Source: an uncultured Dorea sp.
GTDB taxonomy: Bacteria > Bacillota > Clostridia > Lachnospirales > Lachnospiraceae
Assembly: GCA_910584575.1 (NCBI GenBank)
Contig: CAJUBG010000009.1
Coordinates: 16,056-80,055, forward strand
Length of the DNA: 64,000 nucleotides
Reading direction: 5' to 3'
Shown: in pieces, positions 51,175 to 59,627 of the stretch
How the letters are laid out: the number at the start of each line of letters is the position of its first letter
How positions within the stretch are numbered: the first letter of the stretch is position 1
The notes under the pieces: generated by a model
Told to the model about the DNA's origin: nothing
The model's input: only the letters and a program-made list of their open reading frames with translations
Database searches by the model: none
Made by a program: the position numbers and the translations under genes

Positions 51175-52473
51175 TTACATATTCGTGGCTGCCGACTCAG
51201 AATTTGCTTCTATCATATGTATAAACAGGCCGCTTCTAAGCTTTGGCTCAAACCAGGTGGATTTGGGCGGCATCAGCCCTCCTGCGTCTGCCACGGCAAG
51301 CAACTCCTCCATGGAGGTGGGATACATGGCAAATGCCACTTTTGCCTCTCTTTTTAGAGGTGTCCTATTCAAAGCCGCCTCGTCCACCAACCGTACTAGC
51401 TCCTCAAGCCCTCGGATTCCGCCCACAAACGTAAGCCTCGGCTCTGCCTTGGGATTCTTGATTCCAAGCAGCGGCTCTAATATATAGTTCTGCAGAACAG
51501 ACACATCCAAATCCTCCACCGGTTCTCCCGTATACAAATCCTCATGAGCCGTCAGCCGATACCATCTGCCGTTTCCATACATTCCCACCTCTCCTTTCCG
51601 TTCCGGACGGAAAATCAAAGCCTTTTCTTCTATATGGAAATGCTTTTCAATGCCTTTTAGCAGCTTCTCAAAGGAAAGCCCATTCAATCCTGTCACTACA
51701 CGGTTATAGTCATATATCTGAAGCTCATTTTCCGGAAACAGCACTGACAGGAAATAATTGAATTCCTCCGTCCCGTCATAATCCGGATACTCCTGGCGGC
51801 GCTTTAACCCCACCTTCACAGCCGACGCTGCCCTGTGGTGCCCGTCCGCAATATAGACGCAGCCAATCCTTAAAAAAATCTCCCCAATCTTTTCTGTTTC
51901 CTGAGAATCCGCCTCAATCCGCCACACTTCATGACGGATACCGTCCTCTGACGTGAAATCATAGAGTGGAGGAAACTCCTTCACTTTTCGGACAATTCTC
52001 TCAAGCTCTGCCTGCCTGCGGTATGCAAGGAAGATGGGTCCTGTCTGGGCATTCATGGTGTCTATATGACAAATCCGGTCTTTCTCCTTGTCCTCCCTGG
52101 TATTCTCGTGCCTTCGGATTGTTCCATTCAGATAATCGTCAACCGACGCGCAGCCCACGATACCAGTCTGAGTCCTCCCGTTGTAGGTTAAGGCATAGAG
52201 AAAATAGCAGGCGGCCTCCTCCGTCACAAAGGAGCCGTCCTTAATCATCTCCTGAAACGTCTGCCTGGCACGCTCGTACACCTGGGGGGAATACATATCT
52301 ATATCCTCCGGAAACTGCGTCTCCGCACGGTCTATTTTCAAGAAAGAAAGGGGGTTGTCCTTTACAACCGCTTTTGCCTCCTTTCGGTTATACACATCAT
52401 AGGGAAGCGCGGCAATGGCAGAAGCCTTGTCCTCTGCCGGACGCACACATCTAAAAGGCCGGATTACTGGCAT
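51175..52473 (-). CDS. DUF1015 family protein
   Basis: A 432-residue cytoplasmic protein from ATG at 52473 (AGGAG eight bases upstream). The family pattern is clear: VIRPFRCVRPAEDKASAIAA near the start, LPYDVYNRKEAKAVV, VYIADGHHRAASAVKVGLKR and EFNYFLSVLFPENELQIYDY. DUF1015 proteins are widespread in anaerobes and of unknown function, though often found near serine or threonine metabolism genes. A hairpin lies in its leader (52505-52540). No clear operon role here beyond proximity to ugd. Confidence 0.9.
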   Translation of the reverse strand: MPVIRPFRCVRPAEDKASAIAALPYDVYNRKEAKAVVKDNPLSFLKIDRAETQFPEDIDMYSPQVYERARQTFQEMIKDGSFVTEEAACYFLYALTYNGRTQTGIVGCASVDDYLNGTIRRHENTREDKEKDRICHIDTMNAQTGPIFLAYRRQAELERIVRKVKEFPPLYDFTSEDGIRHEVWRIEADSQETEKIGEIFLRIGCVYIADGHHRAASAVKVGLKRRQEYPDYDGTEEFNYFLSVLFPENELQIYDYNRVVTGLNGLSFEKLLKGIEKHFHIEEKALIFRPERKGEVGMYGNGRWYRLTAHEDLYTGEPVEDLDVSVLQNYILEPLLGIKNPKAEPRLTFVGGIRGLEELVRLVDEAALNRTPLKREAKVAFAMYPTSMEELLAVADAGGLMPPKSTWFEPKLRSGLFIHMIEANSESAATNM

Positions 52474-52504
52474 GTGAATCACTCCTAGTCTTTATAATAT
52501 TGGT

Positions 52505-52540
52505 ATGATGCCAGGGTTAAAAGGTCATCCATGGCATCAT
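52505..52540. repeat. Inverted repeat in the DUF1015 leader
   Basis: Nine-bp arms ATGATGCCA (52505-52513) / TGGCATCAT (52532-52540) with an 18-nt loop, 32 bp before the DUF1015 start, just after a TATACT-like sequence on the minus strand. Could be an operator or an mRNA hairpin. Confidence 0.45.
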
Positions 52541-52682
52541 CTAGTATAGCACAAATGATATATGATTGCGATTGTTTGATTTCATAAAATTTATATTATT
52601 TTTAAAGAATGACTTGACATTCCAATATTTTCCAGTACCATTTTTAACATATATATAGTATCATTTTATATGGAGGGTCGTT

Positions 52683-52841
52683 ATGGATAAATTAGAAAAA
52701 TGTATAAAAGACCGCTATATGGAAGAAGCGCAAAGCCTTGAAAGGGAGTCAGAAGGCGATATAGACGATGATTTAAAACCGGCTGAGGGAGTCAGGGAAG
52801 AAATTTTGCGGAGAATTACTCATAAGATAGAGAGCCAATAA
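52683..52841 (+). CDS. Small charged protein of unknown function (52 residues)
   Basis: MDKLEKCIKDRYMEEAQSLE is followed by an acidic stretch (RESEGDIDDDLKPAEGVREE) and ends ILRRITHKIESQ. GGAGGG at about 52672 is well placed before the ATG, and a TTGACA lies at 52614-52619 upstream. No domain recognised. It is the only plus-strand gene in this part, between DUF1015 and mgsA. The helical, highly charged make-up would suit a small regulatory or anti-sigma-like peptide, but nothing shows this. Confidence 0.65.
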   Translation: MDKLEKCIKDRYMEEAQSLERESEGDIDDDLKPAEGVREEILRRITHKIESQ

Positions 52842-52946
52842 TAGGTGGGTTCGCTATTGGCCTTTTGTAATGCTTTTAACTGTCTTATAAGCTGTCTTAA
52901 TTGCTTTTAAACACTTTAGGATACATCCCTTCCGTTGTTATACGGC

Positions 52947-52975
52947 AAAGGGGCCATCACACCGACAGCCCCCTT
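52947..52975 (-). terminator. Possible terminator downstream of mgsA
   Basis: On the minus strand GGGGGC and GCCCC form a G+C-rich stem with a 13-nt loop, followed by only three U. It sits about 15 bp after the mgsA stop. Confidence 0.45.
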
Positions 52976-52989
52976 ACTTATTTCAATCC

Positions 52990-53466
52990 CTATTTCATCT
53001 GTTCTACCCGTTCCTGAACCGTCTTATTGAAATTCTCCACCCTTCGGTTATATGTCCCGTCCATATACTTAGAATTCAGCATGAAATCCGCCGTTGCCAG
53101 ATTATTAGCAATGGGGATGTCATACACAACCGCAATACGCAGCAAAGCCTTCACATCCGGATCATGAGGCTGAGCCTCCAACGGATCCCACAGGAAAATC
53201 ATGAAATCAATCTGTCCCTCAACAATCTTCGCGCCAATCTGCTGATCTCCGCCTAAAGGACCGCTGTTATACCCCTTCACCGGAAGCCCCGTCTTCTCTG
53301 CAATCAGCCTGGCCGTTGTACCTGTGCCGCACAGGAAATGCCCCTTTAGAATCTCCTTATTCTTGTCGCACCACTCTACCAGCTCTTTCTTCTTGCCGTC
53401 ATGAGCCACCAGCGCAATATGCTTCGTCTTTCCAATCTCAAATGTTACAAAATTCTCACTTGCCAT
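52990..53466 (-). CDS. mgsA: Methylglyoxal synthase
   Basis: A 158-residue enzyme turning dihydroxyacetone phosphate into methylglyoxal and phosphate, a relief valve for sugar-phosphate build-up. Start at MASENF with GGAGGAGACAAA upstream. Seen: IALVAHDGKKKELVEW, FLCGTGTTARLI, SGPLGGDQQIGA (catalytic Asp74) and WDPLEAQPHDPDVKALLRIA (His101, Asp104), then YDIPIANNLATADFML. The start lies 13 bp after the stop of a GarR-like reductase gene, so the two are probably cotranscribed. Confidence 0.96.
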   Translation of the reverse strand: MASENFVTFEIGKTKHIALVAHDGKKKELVEWCDKNKEILKGHFLCGTGTTARLIAEKTGLPVKGYNSGPLGGDQQIGAKIVEGQIDFMIFLWDPLEAQPHDPDVKALLRIAVVYDIPIANNLATADFMLNSKYMDGTYNRRVENFNKTVQERVEQMK

Positions 53467-53479
53467 TTTGTCTCCTCCA

Positions 53480-54364
53480 TTATAAAAATGATTCGTTTGC
53501 TGTTTCTTCATAATACTTCATCAACGCCTGGGTTCCAAGGTCTCCGTAGCCTTCTGCCGCCAACTCCTCATAATTCGCCAACGCCTGGCTCAACACCTCC
53601 AGGCACAGGCCACTCATATTCGCCTCCGTAAGCGCAAGCTTCATATCCTTGATAAAATGCTTCATAAAGAACCCAGGTGCAAAATCCCCTGCCAGTATCT
53701 TCGGCCCGAAGGTATCCAACTGCTTACTGCCCGCAGCCCCTGTTGAAACGGAATCAAGCAGCACTTTAAGGTCAAGCCCCTTAGCCTTTCCATAGGCCAG
53801 GGCCTCGCAGACACCCGACAACGCCCCTGCAATCATAATCTGATTCGCCAATTTAGCGTGCTGCCCGCAGCCTGCCCCGCCCTGATAGTTGATATTCGTC
53901 CCCATGGCTTCAAACAATGGCATACATGCCTGGTAGTCCTCTTTCTTACCACCAACGAGAATCGACAGCGTTCCCGCCTTCGCGCCGGTATCTCCGCCCG
54001 TCACAGGCGCGTCCAACACATGGAAGCCCTTATCGCTTCCCGCTTCCCAAATCTTCTTGGCAAGCATAGGGCTGGTGGTAGTCATGTCAATCAGATAAGC
54101 CCCCTCCATAGCGCTGTCCAGAATATTCCCTGTATCAAAGTACACCTCCTCCACATCCTGAGGGAACCCGACGATTGTAATCACGGCTTCACAGCCCTCT
54201 ACACAGTCTTTAATCGACTCATGGAAAACAGCCCCCTCTCCAATCACATCCTCAACCTTTGCCTTTGTCCTGGCAAAAATATGAAGCTCAAATCCAGCCT
54301 TCATCAGATTGCGGACCATAGATTTGCCCATGATTCCCACACCGATAAACCCAATCTTCTGCAT
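53480..54364 (-). CDS. Beta-hydroxyacid dehydrogenase (GarR/HIBADH-like)
   Basis: A 294-residue NAD(P)-dependent reductase. Start at MQKIGFIGVGIMG, with AGGAGGAG upstream. The dinucleotide site GFIGVGIMGKSMVRNLMKAG, the substrate-binding DAPVTGGDTGAKAGTLSILV and the catalytic Lys in GCGQHAKLANQIMIAGAL match tartronate-semialdehyde reductase or 3-hydroxyisobutyrate dehydrogenase. The arginine in the first NAD loop (FARTKAK) points to NADPH. Being next to mgsA it may handle small aldehydes; the true substrate is not known. Confidence 0.9.
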   Translation of the reverse strand: MQKIGFIGVGIMGKSMVRNLMKAGFELHIFARTKAKVEDVIGEGAVFHESIKDCVEGCEAVITIVGFPQDVEEVYFDTGNILDSAMEGAYLIDMTTTSPMLAKKIWEAGSDKGFHVLDAPVTGGDTGAKAGTLSILVGGKKEDYQACMPLFEAMGTNINYQGGAGCGQHAKLANQIMIAGALSGVCEALAYGKAKGLDLKVLLDSVSTGAAGSKQLDTFGPKILAGDFAPGFFMKHFIKDMKLALTEANMSGLCLEVLSQALANYEELAAEGYGDLGTQALMKYYEETANESFL

Positions 54365-54413
54365 CTTACTCCTCCTCATTCTTCTATACTTTGTCCGGCA
54401 AAATCCCGCCGCC

Positions 54414-55082
54414 CTACTCCGTCTTCTCCACAACCTCGCCCTGCTTCTTATAGATACTTCCCCCAGGAACATATCCTCTCACGCAGGAAAGGGGATAAAT
54501 ATTGGTATGGCTTCCGACCACGCTTCCCGGATTCAGCACAGTGCCGCAGCCGACCTCCACCTCGTCCCCAAGCATGGCGCCAAACTTCTTCATGCCAGTC
54601 TCAATATTGCCCTTTGGCGTCTTGACTACCACAAGCTTCTTATCAGACTTCACGTTAGACGTGATAGAGCCTGCCCCCATATGGGCCTTATAACCAAGGA
54701 CGGAATCACCCACATAATTATAGTGGGGCACCTGAACCTTGTTAAACAGAATTACATTCTTAAGCTCAGTAGAATTGCCCACCACAGCGCCCTCGCCGAC
54801 GATTGCATTTCCCCGAATAAACGCACAGTGCCGCACCTGCGCTTCTTTTCCGATAATCGCAGGCCCGTGGATATACGCAGACTCAAACACCTTCGCAGAC
54901 TTGGCAATCCACACATCCTCACCGACCTTATCATATTCCTCCTCAGAAAGTGTCTCCCCAAGCCGGAGGATGAATTCACTGATCTTCGGAAGCACCTCCC
55001 AGGGATAAGTAACACCCTCAAAGATATCCTTCGCAATCGTCTCATCCAATGTGTACAACTCTTTGACTGTTAATTCCTTCAT
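54414..55082 (-). CDS. Left-handed beta-helix nucleotidyl/acyltransferase-like protein
   Basis: A 222-residue protein from MKELTVKELYTLD. The N-terminal 60 residues are helical and unlike known pyrophosphorylase domains. The rest is a hexapeptide-repeat helix (VFESAYIHGPAIIGKEAQVR, CAFIRGNAIVGEGAVVGNST, GDEVEVGCGTVLNPGSVVGS). Relatives are often named UDP-N-acetylglucosamine pyrophosphorylase, but the nucleotidyl domain is missing, so an acyl- or sugar-modifying role is as likely. It precedes the GarR-like gene by 50 bp on the same strand. Confidence 0.75.
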   Translation of the reverse strand: MKELTVKELYTLDETIAKDIFEGVTYPWEVLPKISEFILRLGETLSEEEYDKVGEDVWIAKSAKVFESAYIHGPAIIGKEAQVRHCAFIRGNAIVGEGAVVGNSTELKNVILFNKVQVPHYNYVGDSVLGYKAHMGAGSITSNVKSDKKLVVVKTPKGNIETGMKKFGAMLGDEVEVGCGTVLNPGSVVGSHTNIYPLSCVRGYVPGGSIYKKQGEVVEKTE

Positions 55083-55208
55083 TCTGCCTGTCTCCCTTTC
55101 TTTCTGTTTTGCGGGCACTTTTGCCCTCTAAACATACTCTTTCTGGTTTCGAGTATCCTCTTACATTCTACCACATCTTCCAAACCGCCACACCATTTTT
55201 TACGCATA

Positions 55209-57257
55209 TTAAGAAATTTCTTTCCCTTTCTTCTCCTTGCCGGCCCCATACGCCTTTGCCGCCTTATCATAGCACGTCCGAAGCTGGCTCTGGTTATACA
55301 GCCCCTTCACTCCTTGCGTCCTGCTTACGATAAAATTATTCAGCTTCTCCATATATTCCTCAGGCGTAATCTCCCCGTCCGCAACATAGGTCAGCCCCTT
55401 CTCCCAACTGGCTGTAAGCTCAGGGTTTAAAAGGGACTTGATGGAATGCTCCACCACGTCAAAAATCATCTCCCCAAGGAGAGTAGGAGTGACAATCTGG
55501 GTCTTTTTATTCAGGGAAAGATACTCAATATGAAACAGCTTCTTCAAAATCTCCCCCCTGGTGGCGCTAGTCCCGATTCCGCTGCCCTTAATCTGCGCAC
55601 GAAGCTCCTCATCCTCAATCAACTGTCCTGCATTCTCCATGGCAAGAATCATAGAGCCGGAATTATATCTCTTGGGCGGTGAGGTCTTACCCTCCTTAAT
55701 CTCCAATGACTGCACCGGCAGGGCCATTCCCTTCTTAAGAGCCTGTATCTTCTGGAAAAACGCGGCGTCTGTACGATCCTCAGTCCCATTTTCCTCGTTG
55801 TCCTTAGAAGCCTCTGCCCCAGCCGCCTCCTTCTTCTTCCCCGGAATCCCTGAAACCTTCAGATACCCCTCCTCAGAAAGCACCTTAAAGCTGGCAAAAA
55901 AAGCTTCCTCCTTCATCCTTGTGACAATCTGTATCTTCTGATAGACCGCCGGAGGATAGAATATACTGAGGAACCTCCGTACAATCACGTCATACACCCT
56001 CCCCGATAAATGAGGCAGAGAATTCAACGCATTCATCCCCTGTCCCGTAGGAATAATCGCATAATGGTCCGTAATCTGCTTATCGTTGACATAGCGGGTT
56101 TTTTCAAGCCCTTTATGGCTTCCAAAGCCCACGATATCCGTAAGATACGGCACAGCCGGCTCATATTTCATCAGGCCGTTTAAGTTCTTGTGTATCTCCT
56201 TTGCCACAGCCGTGGACAGCACCCTGGCATCGGTTCTGGGATAGGTTACCAGCTTCTTCTCATACATTTCCTGAACGATGCGGAGCGTCTCGTCAGGGCT
56301 GATTTTAAACCGCTTCGAGCACTCATTCTGCAATTCCGCAAGATTAAACAATAGAGGCGGATTCTTCTTCTCCTTCTTTTTCTCAATGGAAACAATCTGG
56401 CACGTAAGGGGCGGCTCATCACTTAAATAAGCAACCAATTCCTCTGCTTTTTCCCTCGCCTTGAAGCCATTTTCTTTATAGAGGTCAAATGCTTCAAACC
56501 ACCGGGAGCCTTTGACCGCCCTCCACTCTCCCTCGAAGGTTTCCCCTGGCTCTCCGTTTGTGCTCACCACCCGATAAAAAGGCGTCTCCACAAACTCCCG
56601 AAGCTCTCTCTCCCTGCGGACCACCATGCCAAGCACACAGGTCATTACCCTGCCCACTGAGATAACGGAACGGTCCTTTTTCAGATAATTCGCAATACTG
56701 CTTCCATATTTCAGGGTCAAAATCCGCGAAAAATTAATCCCCATGAGATAGTCCTCTTTGGCCCGAAGATAGGCGGAGGCAGACAGGTTATCGTAAGCCT
56801 TCAAGTCCTTCGCCTCACGGATTCCCCTGAGGATTTCCTCCTCTGTCTGGGAGTCAATCCACACTCTGCGCCGTTCCTTTCCCTTCACCCCCGCCTGCTG
56901 CTCGACCAGACGGTAGATATATTCCCCCTCCCGTCCGGAGTCAGTACACACATAGATTCTCTCCACATCCTTCCGGTTCAAAAGCCCCGAAACAATGTGA
57001 AACTGCTTTGCAACAGCCGGAATCACCTCATACTTAAACTCCTTCGGTATAAAAGGCAGAGTCTCAAGACTCCACCTCTTAAGGCTTGGGTCATACACCT
57101 CCGGATAGCTCATGGTCACCAGATGCCCCACGCACCAGGTAACCACCGCCTCCTCTGACTCCAGATATCCGTCTCCCCTTCTTGCATTTATCTTAAGCGC
57201 CTTGGCAAATTCCTGCGCAACGCTTGGTTTCTCCGCAATATAAAGTGATTTCCCCAT
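55209..57257 (-). CDS. topB: DNA topoisomerase III
   Basis: A 682-residue type IA topoisomerase from MGKSLYIAEKPSVAQEFAKA. The Toprim domain includes the acidic set in CTDSGREGEYIYRL, the catalytic Tyr339 lies in LVTYPRTDARVLS, and the hinge region LFNLAELQNECSKRFKISPD is typical. It ends without the zinc ribbons of TopA, as in TopB, which decatenates replicating DNA. Plasmid-borne or ICE-borne TopB homologues are common in Clostridia, but no conjugation gene is nearby, so this is taken as the chromosomal copy. Confidence 0.93.
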   Translation of the reverse strand: MGKSLYIAEKPSVAQEFAKALKINARRGDGYLESEEAVVTWCVGHLVTMSYPEVYDPSLKRWSLETLPFIPKEFKYEVIPAVAKQFHIVSGLLNRKDVERIYVCTDSGREGEYIYRLVEQQAGVKGKERRRVWIDSQTEEEILRGIREAKDLKAYDNLSASAYLRAKEDYLMGINFSRILTLKYGSSIANYLKKDRSVISVGRVMTCVLGMVVRRERELREFVETPFYRVVSTNGEPGETFEGEWRAVKGSRWFEAFDLYKENGFKAREKAEELVAYLSDEPPLTCQIVSIEKKKEKKNPPLLFNLAELQNECSKRFKISPDETLRIVQEMYEKKLVTYPRTDARVLSTAVAKEIHKNLNGLMKYEPAVPYLTDIVGFGSHKGLEKTRYVNDKQITDHYAIIPTGQGMNALNSLPHLSGRVYDVIVRRFLSIFYPPAVYQKIQIVTRMKEEAFFASFKVLSEEGYLKVSGIPGKKKEAAGAEASKDNEENGTEDRTDAAFFQKIQALKKGMALPVQSLEIKEGKTSPPKRYNSGSMILAMENAGQLIEDEELRAQIKGSGIGTSATRGEILKKLFHIEYLSLNKKTQIVTPTLLGEMIFDVVEHSIKSLLNPELTASWEKGLTYVADGEITPEEYMEKLNNFIVSRTQGVKGLYNQSQLRTCYDKAAKAYGAGKEKKGKEIS

Positions 57258-57294
57258 ATAAATAATAACTCTCCTCAAAATATTTCTTCATGCG

Positions 57295-59424
57295 TCATTT
57301 CTGCTTCCGGATATTCCCTACAAACTCCTTAAGCCAATCGCTAAGCCTTCTCTCCTCCTTAGGCGTCTCCCGTTTAGCGTGGATGGCCTCCTCCATAAAC
57401 GCGGCCTGAGAGTCCAAAAGAGGCTCTGACGCCTTCTTCTTAACGTATGAGCCGTCGCTTAACAATACCCTGGACTTTACGTTATCACCGAGCATCACCT
57501 TCAGATAATGGTTAATCTGGCGTCTGATACCGTCGTCCAGAATGGGGCACGCAACCTCCACGCGTTTCTCCGTATTCCTGGTCATCATGTCCGCCGAGCC
57601 GATATAGACCTTCTGCTCAGCGCCTGCTCCGAAGCTGAAAATACGGGCATGCTCCAGATACCTTCCCACAATGCTCATTACCCGAACGTTCTCCGTGTAC
57701 CCTGGCACGCCGGGAAGGATACAGCAGATTCCCCGTACAATCAAATCCACCCTGACGCCTGCCTTAGAAGCCTCGCAGACCTTGCTGATATAATCCACAT
57801 CCGTAAGCGAATTCATTTTCATAATGACCCGCCCGCTGCTGCCCTTCTTGATTTCTTCATCCATGAGATAGAGTACCTTCTGCTTTAGGCTTGTGGGCGC
57901 CACAATCAGATGCTCATAAGTCCCGTCCAGATTCCCGATAGACATATTCTTAAAGAATTCTGCCGCATCCTTCCCAATCATGGGATTGGCGGTCATTAAC
58001 GACAGGTCGGTATACATTGCCGCCGTCTTCTCATTGTAATTGCCGGTTCCAATCTGGGTGATATACTGAATCTCATTCCGGTTGCGGTATGTAATCAGAC
58101 AGATTTTGGAGTGAACCTTGTAGGACTCAAAACCATAAATCACCCGACAGCCTGCCTCCTCCATACGCTCAGACCAGTCGATATTATTCTGCTCGTCGAA
58201 CCTGGCCCGAAGCTCGATTAATACAGTCACATCCTTCCCATTCTCCGCCGCCGCGCACAGATACTCCACCAGCCGCGCCTTCTTCGCCAGACGGTAAATG
58301 GTAATCTTGATGGTCATTACATTAGGGTCAACAGAAGCCTCTTTAATCATCTTGAGAAACGGATTCATGCTTTCATAGGGATAGTACAAAAGGATATCCC
58401 GCTTCTTCACCTGGCGCATCACATTGCCATCCAGCACATGAGCCGAATTCTGGGGCGTAAAGGGCTGATAAATCAGGGAACGCTTCATGGATTCCGGCAG
58501 CTTGTCACTGATAGCAAATATAAACGCCAGCTTCATGGGTATCTTTGTGCGGAAAATCTGGTGAGGCCCGATGTTGAATTTCTCACAGAAATAATCTTCC
58601 GTGTCCGGCTTCATTTTCTCCGCAATCTCCAGACGGACCACCGCCATCCGGCGTCTCTTATGCAGTGTCTCCTTCATCAGGTAACGGAAATCATCGCTCA
58701 CGTCCAGCGCCTCGTCGTCCGGCGCAATGTCCGCATTCCTTGTCACGCAAATGTAGTTGGCGTCCGATACCTCGTATTTTGAAAAGACAAGATCCAAATG
58801 TTCTAAGATGACCTTCTCCATGCGGATGTAGCGTATGTCGTGTCCCGGAAGATATAAGACGTCAGACACAAACTGCGGGATCGGCACAAGCCCCATCATG
58901 GATTTGGAATTGGGCTTCTCCTTGAACTTTAGGTTCGCCGTCACATAGACCTCTTTGTTGAGCAGATGGGGGAACGGATGGTTTGCGTCTACAATCTGGG
59001 GAGAGAGCACCGGCAGAATCTGATCCTTGAAATACTTCTTTACATACTTTTTCTCATTCTGCTCTAACTCCTTGAAATTAAGACCGCAGATTCCGTAAGG
59101 GCTTAACTGCTTCTTAATCTCTGCGTACGCCTTATCCCGTTCCTTGTAAAGCGGGGCGACAGCCTCAAAAATCTTGTCTAACTGCTCCTTCGGGGTGAAG
59201 CCGGAACGACTGTCCCTCCGGTTGGCATCCGTGTGCGCCATGTCAAACAGGCTTCCCACACGAATCATAAAGAATTCATCCAGGTTACTGCTGAAAATTG
59301 CAACGAACTTCATGCGCTCTAAAAGGGGCACAGTAGAATCTTTCGCCTCCTCAAGCACCCTTTTGTTGAATTTCAGCCATGACAACTCTCTGTTTTGGGT
59401 ATAGTTTAGTATTTCTTTATCCAT
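57295..59424 (-). CDS. ppk: Polyphosphate kinase 1
   Basis: A 709-residue PPK1, which builds inorganic polyphosphate from ATP. Start at MDKEILNYTQNRELSWLKFN, with GAGGTAGCAG upstream. The four-domain plan is complete, with the phosphorylated His438 in SYKVHSKICLI and the second catalytic His592 in RYLEHARIFSFG; ARFDEQNNIDW and GSADMMTRNTEKRVE are further family marks. Numbering matches the E. coli enzyme closely. It is separated from the upstream asd gene by a structured intergenic stretch. Poly-P in spore formers is linked to stress survival. Confidence 0.95.
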   Translation of the reverse strand: MDKEILNYTQNRELSWLKFNKRVLEEAKDSTVPLLERMKFVAIFSSNLDEFFMIRVGSLFDMAHTDANRRDSRSGFTPKEQLDKIFEAVAPLYKERDKAYAEIKKQLSPYGICGLNFKELEQNEKKYVKKYFKDQILPVLSPQIVDANHPFPHLLNKEVYVTANLKFKEKPNSKSMMGLVPIPQFVSDVLYLPGHDIRYIRMEKVILEHLDLVFSKYEVSDANYICVTRNADIAPDDEALDVSDDFRYLMKETLHKRRRMAVVRLEIAEKMKPDTEDYFCEKFNIGPHQIFRTKIPMKLAFIFAISDKLPESMKRSLIYQPFTPQNSAHVLDGNVMRQVKKRDILLYYPYESMNPFLKMIKEASVDPNVMTIKITIYRLAKKARLVEYLCAAAENGKDVTVLIELRARFDEQNNIDWSERMEEAGCRVIYGFESYKVHSKICLITYRNRNEIQYITQIGTGNYNEKTAAMYTDLSLMTANPMIGKDAAEFFKNMSIGNLDGTYEHLIVAPTSLKQKVLYLMDEEIKKGSSGRVIMKMNSLTDVDYISKVCEASKAGVRVDLIVRGICCILPGVPGYTENVRVMSIVGRYLEHARIFSFGAGAEQKVYIGSADMMTRNTEKRVEVACPILDDGIRRQINHYLKVMLGDNVKSRVLLSDGSYVKKKASEPLLDSQAAFMEEAIHAKRETPKEERRLSDWLKEFVGNIRKQK

Positions 59425-59532
59425 ATCTGCTACCTCGCGTTCTTTGCTTTCATTTATATTTATTTTACCACCTGGGAAAAAGAAAGAAAAGAAATAAATT
59501 GAATCTGTGAATCGAATCCCCAAACATGAACA

Positions 59533-59608
59533 GGCTGACGGGCGACTGCAATATACGCCATGCCGATTTGCAGCATGAGCCAGTATATTACACCATTTCC
59601 CGTCAGCC
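59533..59608. repeat. Long nested inverted repeat between asd and ppk
   Basis: Outer arms GGCTGACGGG (59533-59542) / CCCGTCAGCC (59599-59608), middle arms AATATAC (59550-59556) / GTATATT (59583-59589) and inner arms CATGC (59559-59563) / GCATG (59573-59577). Seventy-six bp in all, foldable as one interrupted hairpin. No U-run follows. It may be a terminator/processing element or a small REP-like repeat. Confidence 0.6.
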
Positions 59609-59627
59609 CTTCTTATTGCTTTTGAAG

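Noticed and set aside
53858..55073. Two long plus-strand frames opposite the GarR-like and beta-helix genes
   Set aside because: Both are antisense to genes with clear motifs and ribosome sites.
54414..55082. UDP-N-acetylglucosamine pyrophosphorylase (GlmU-like)
   Set aside because: The nucleotidyltransferase domain is missing; only the beta-helix part can be supported.
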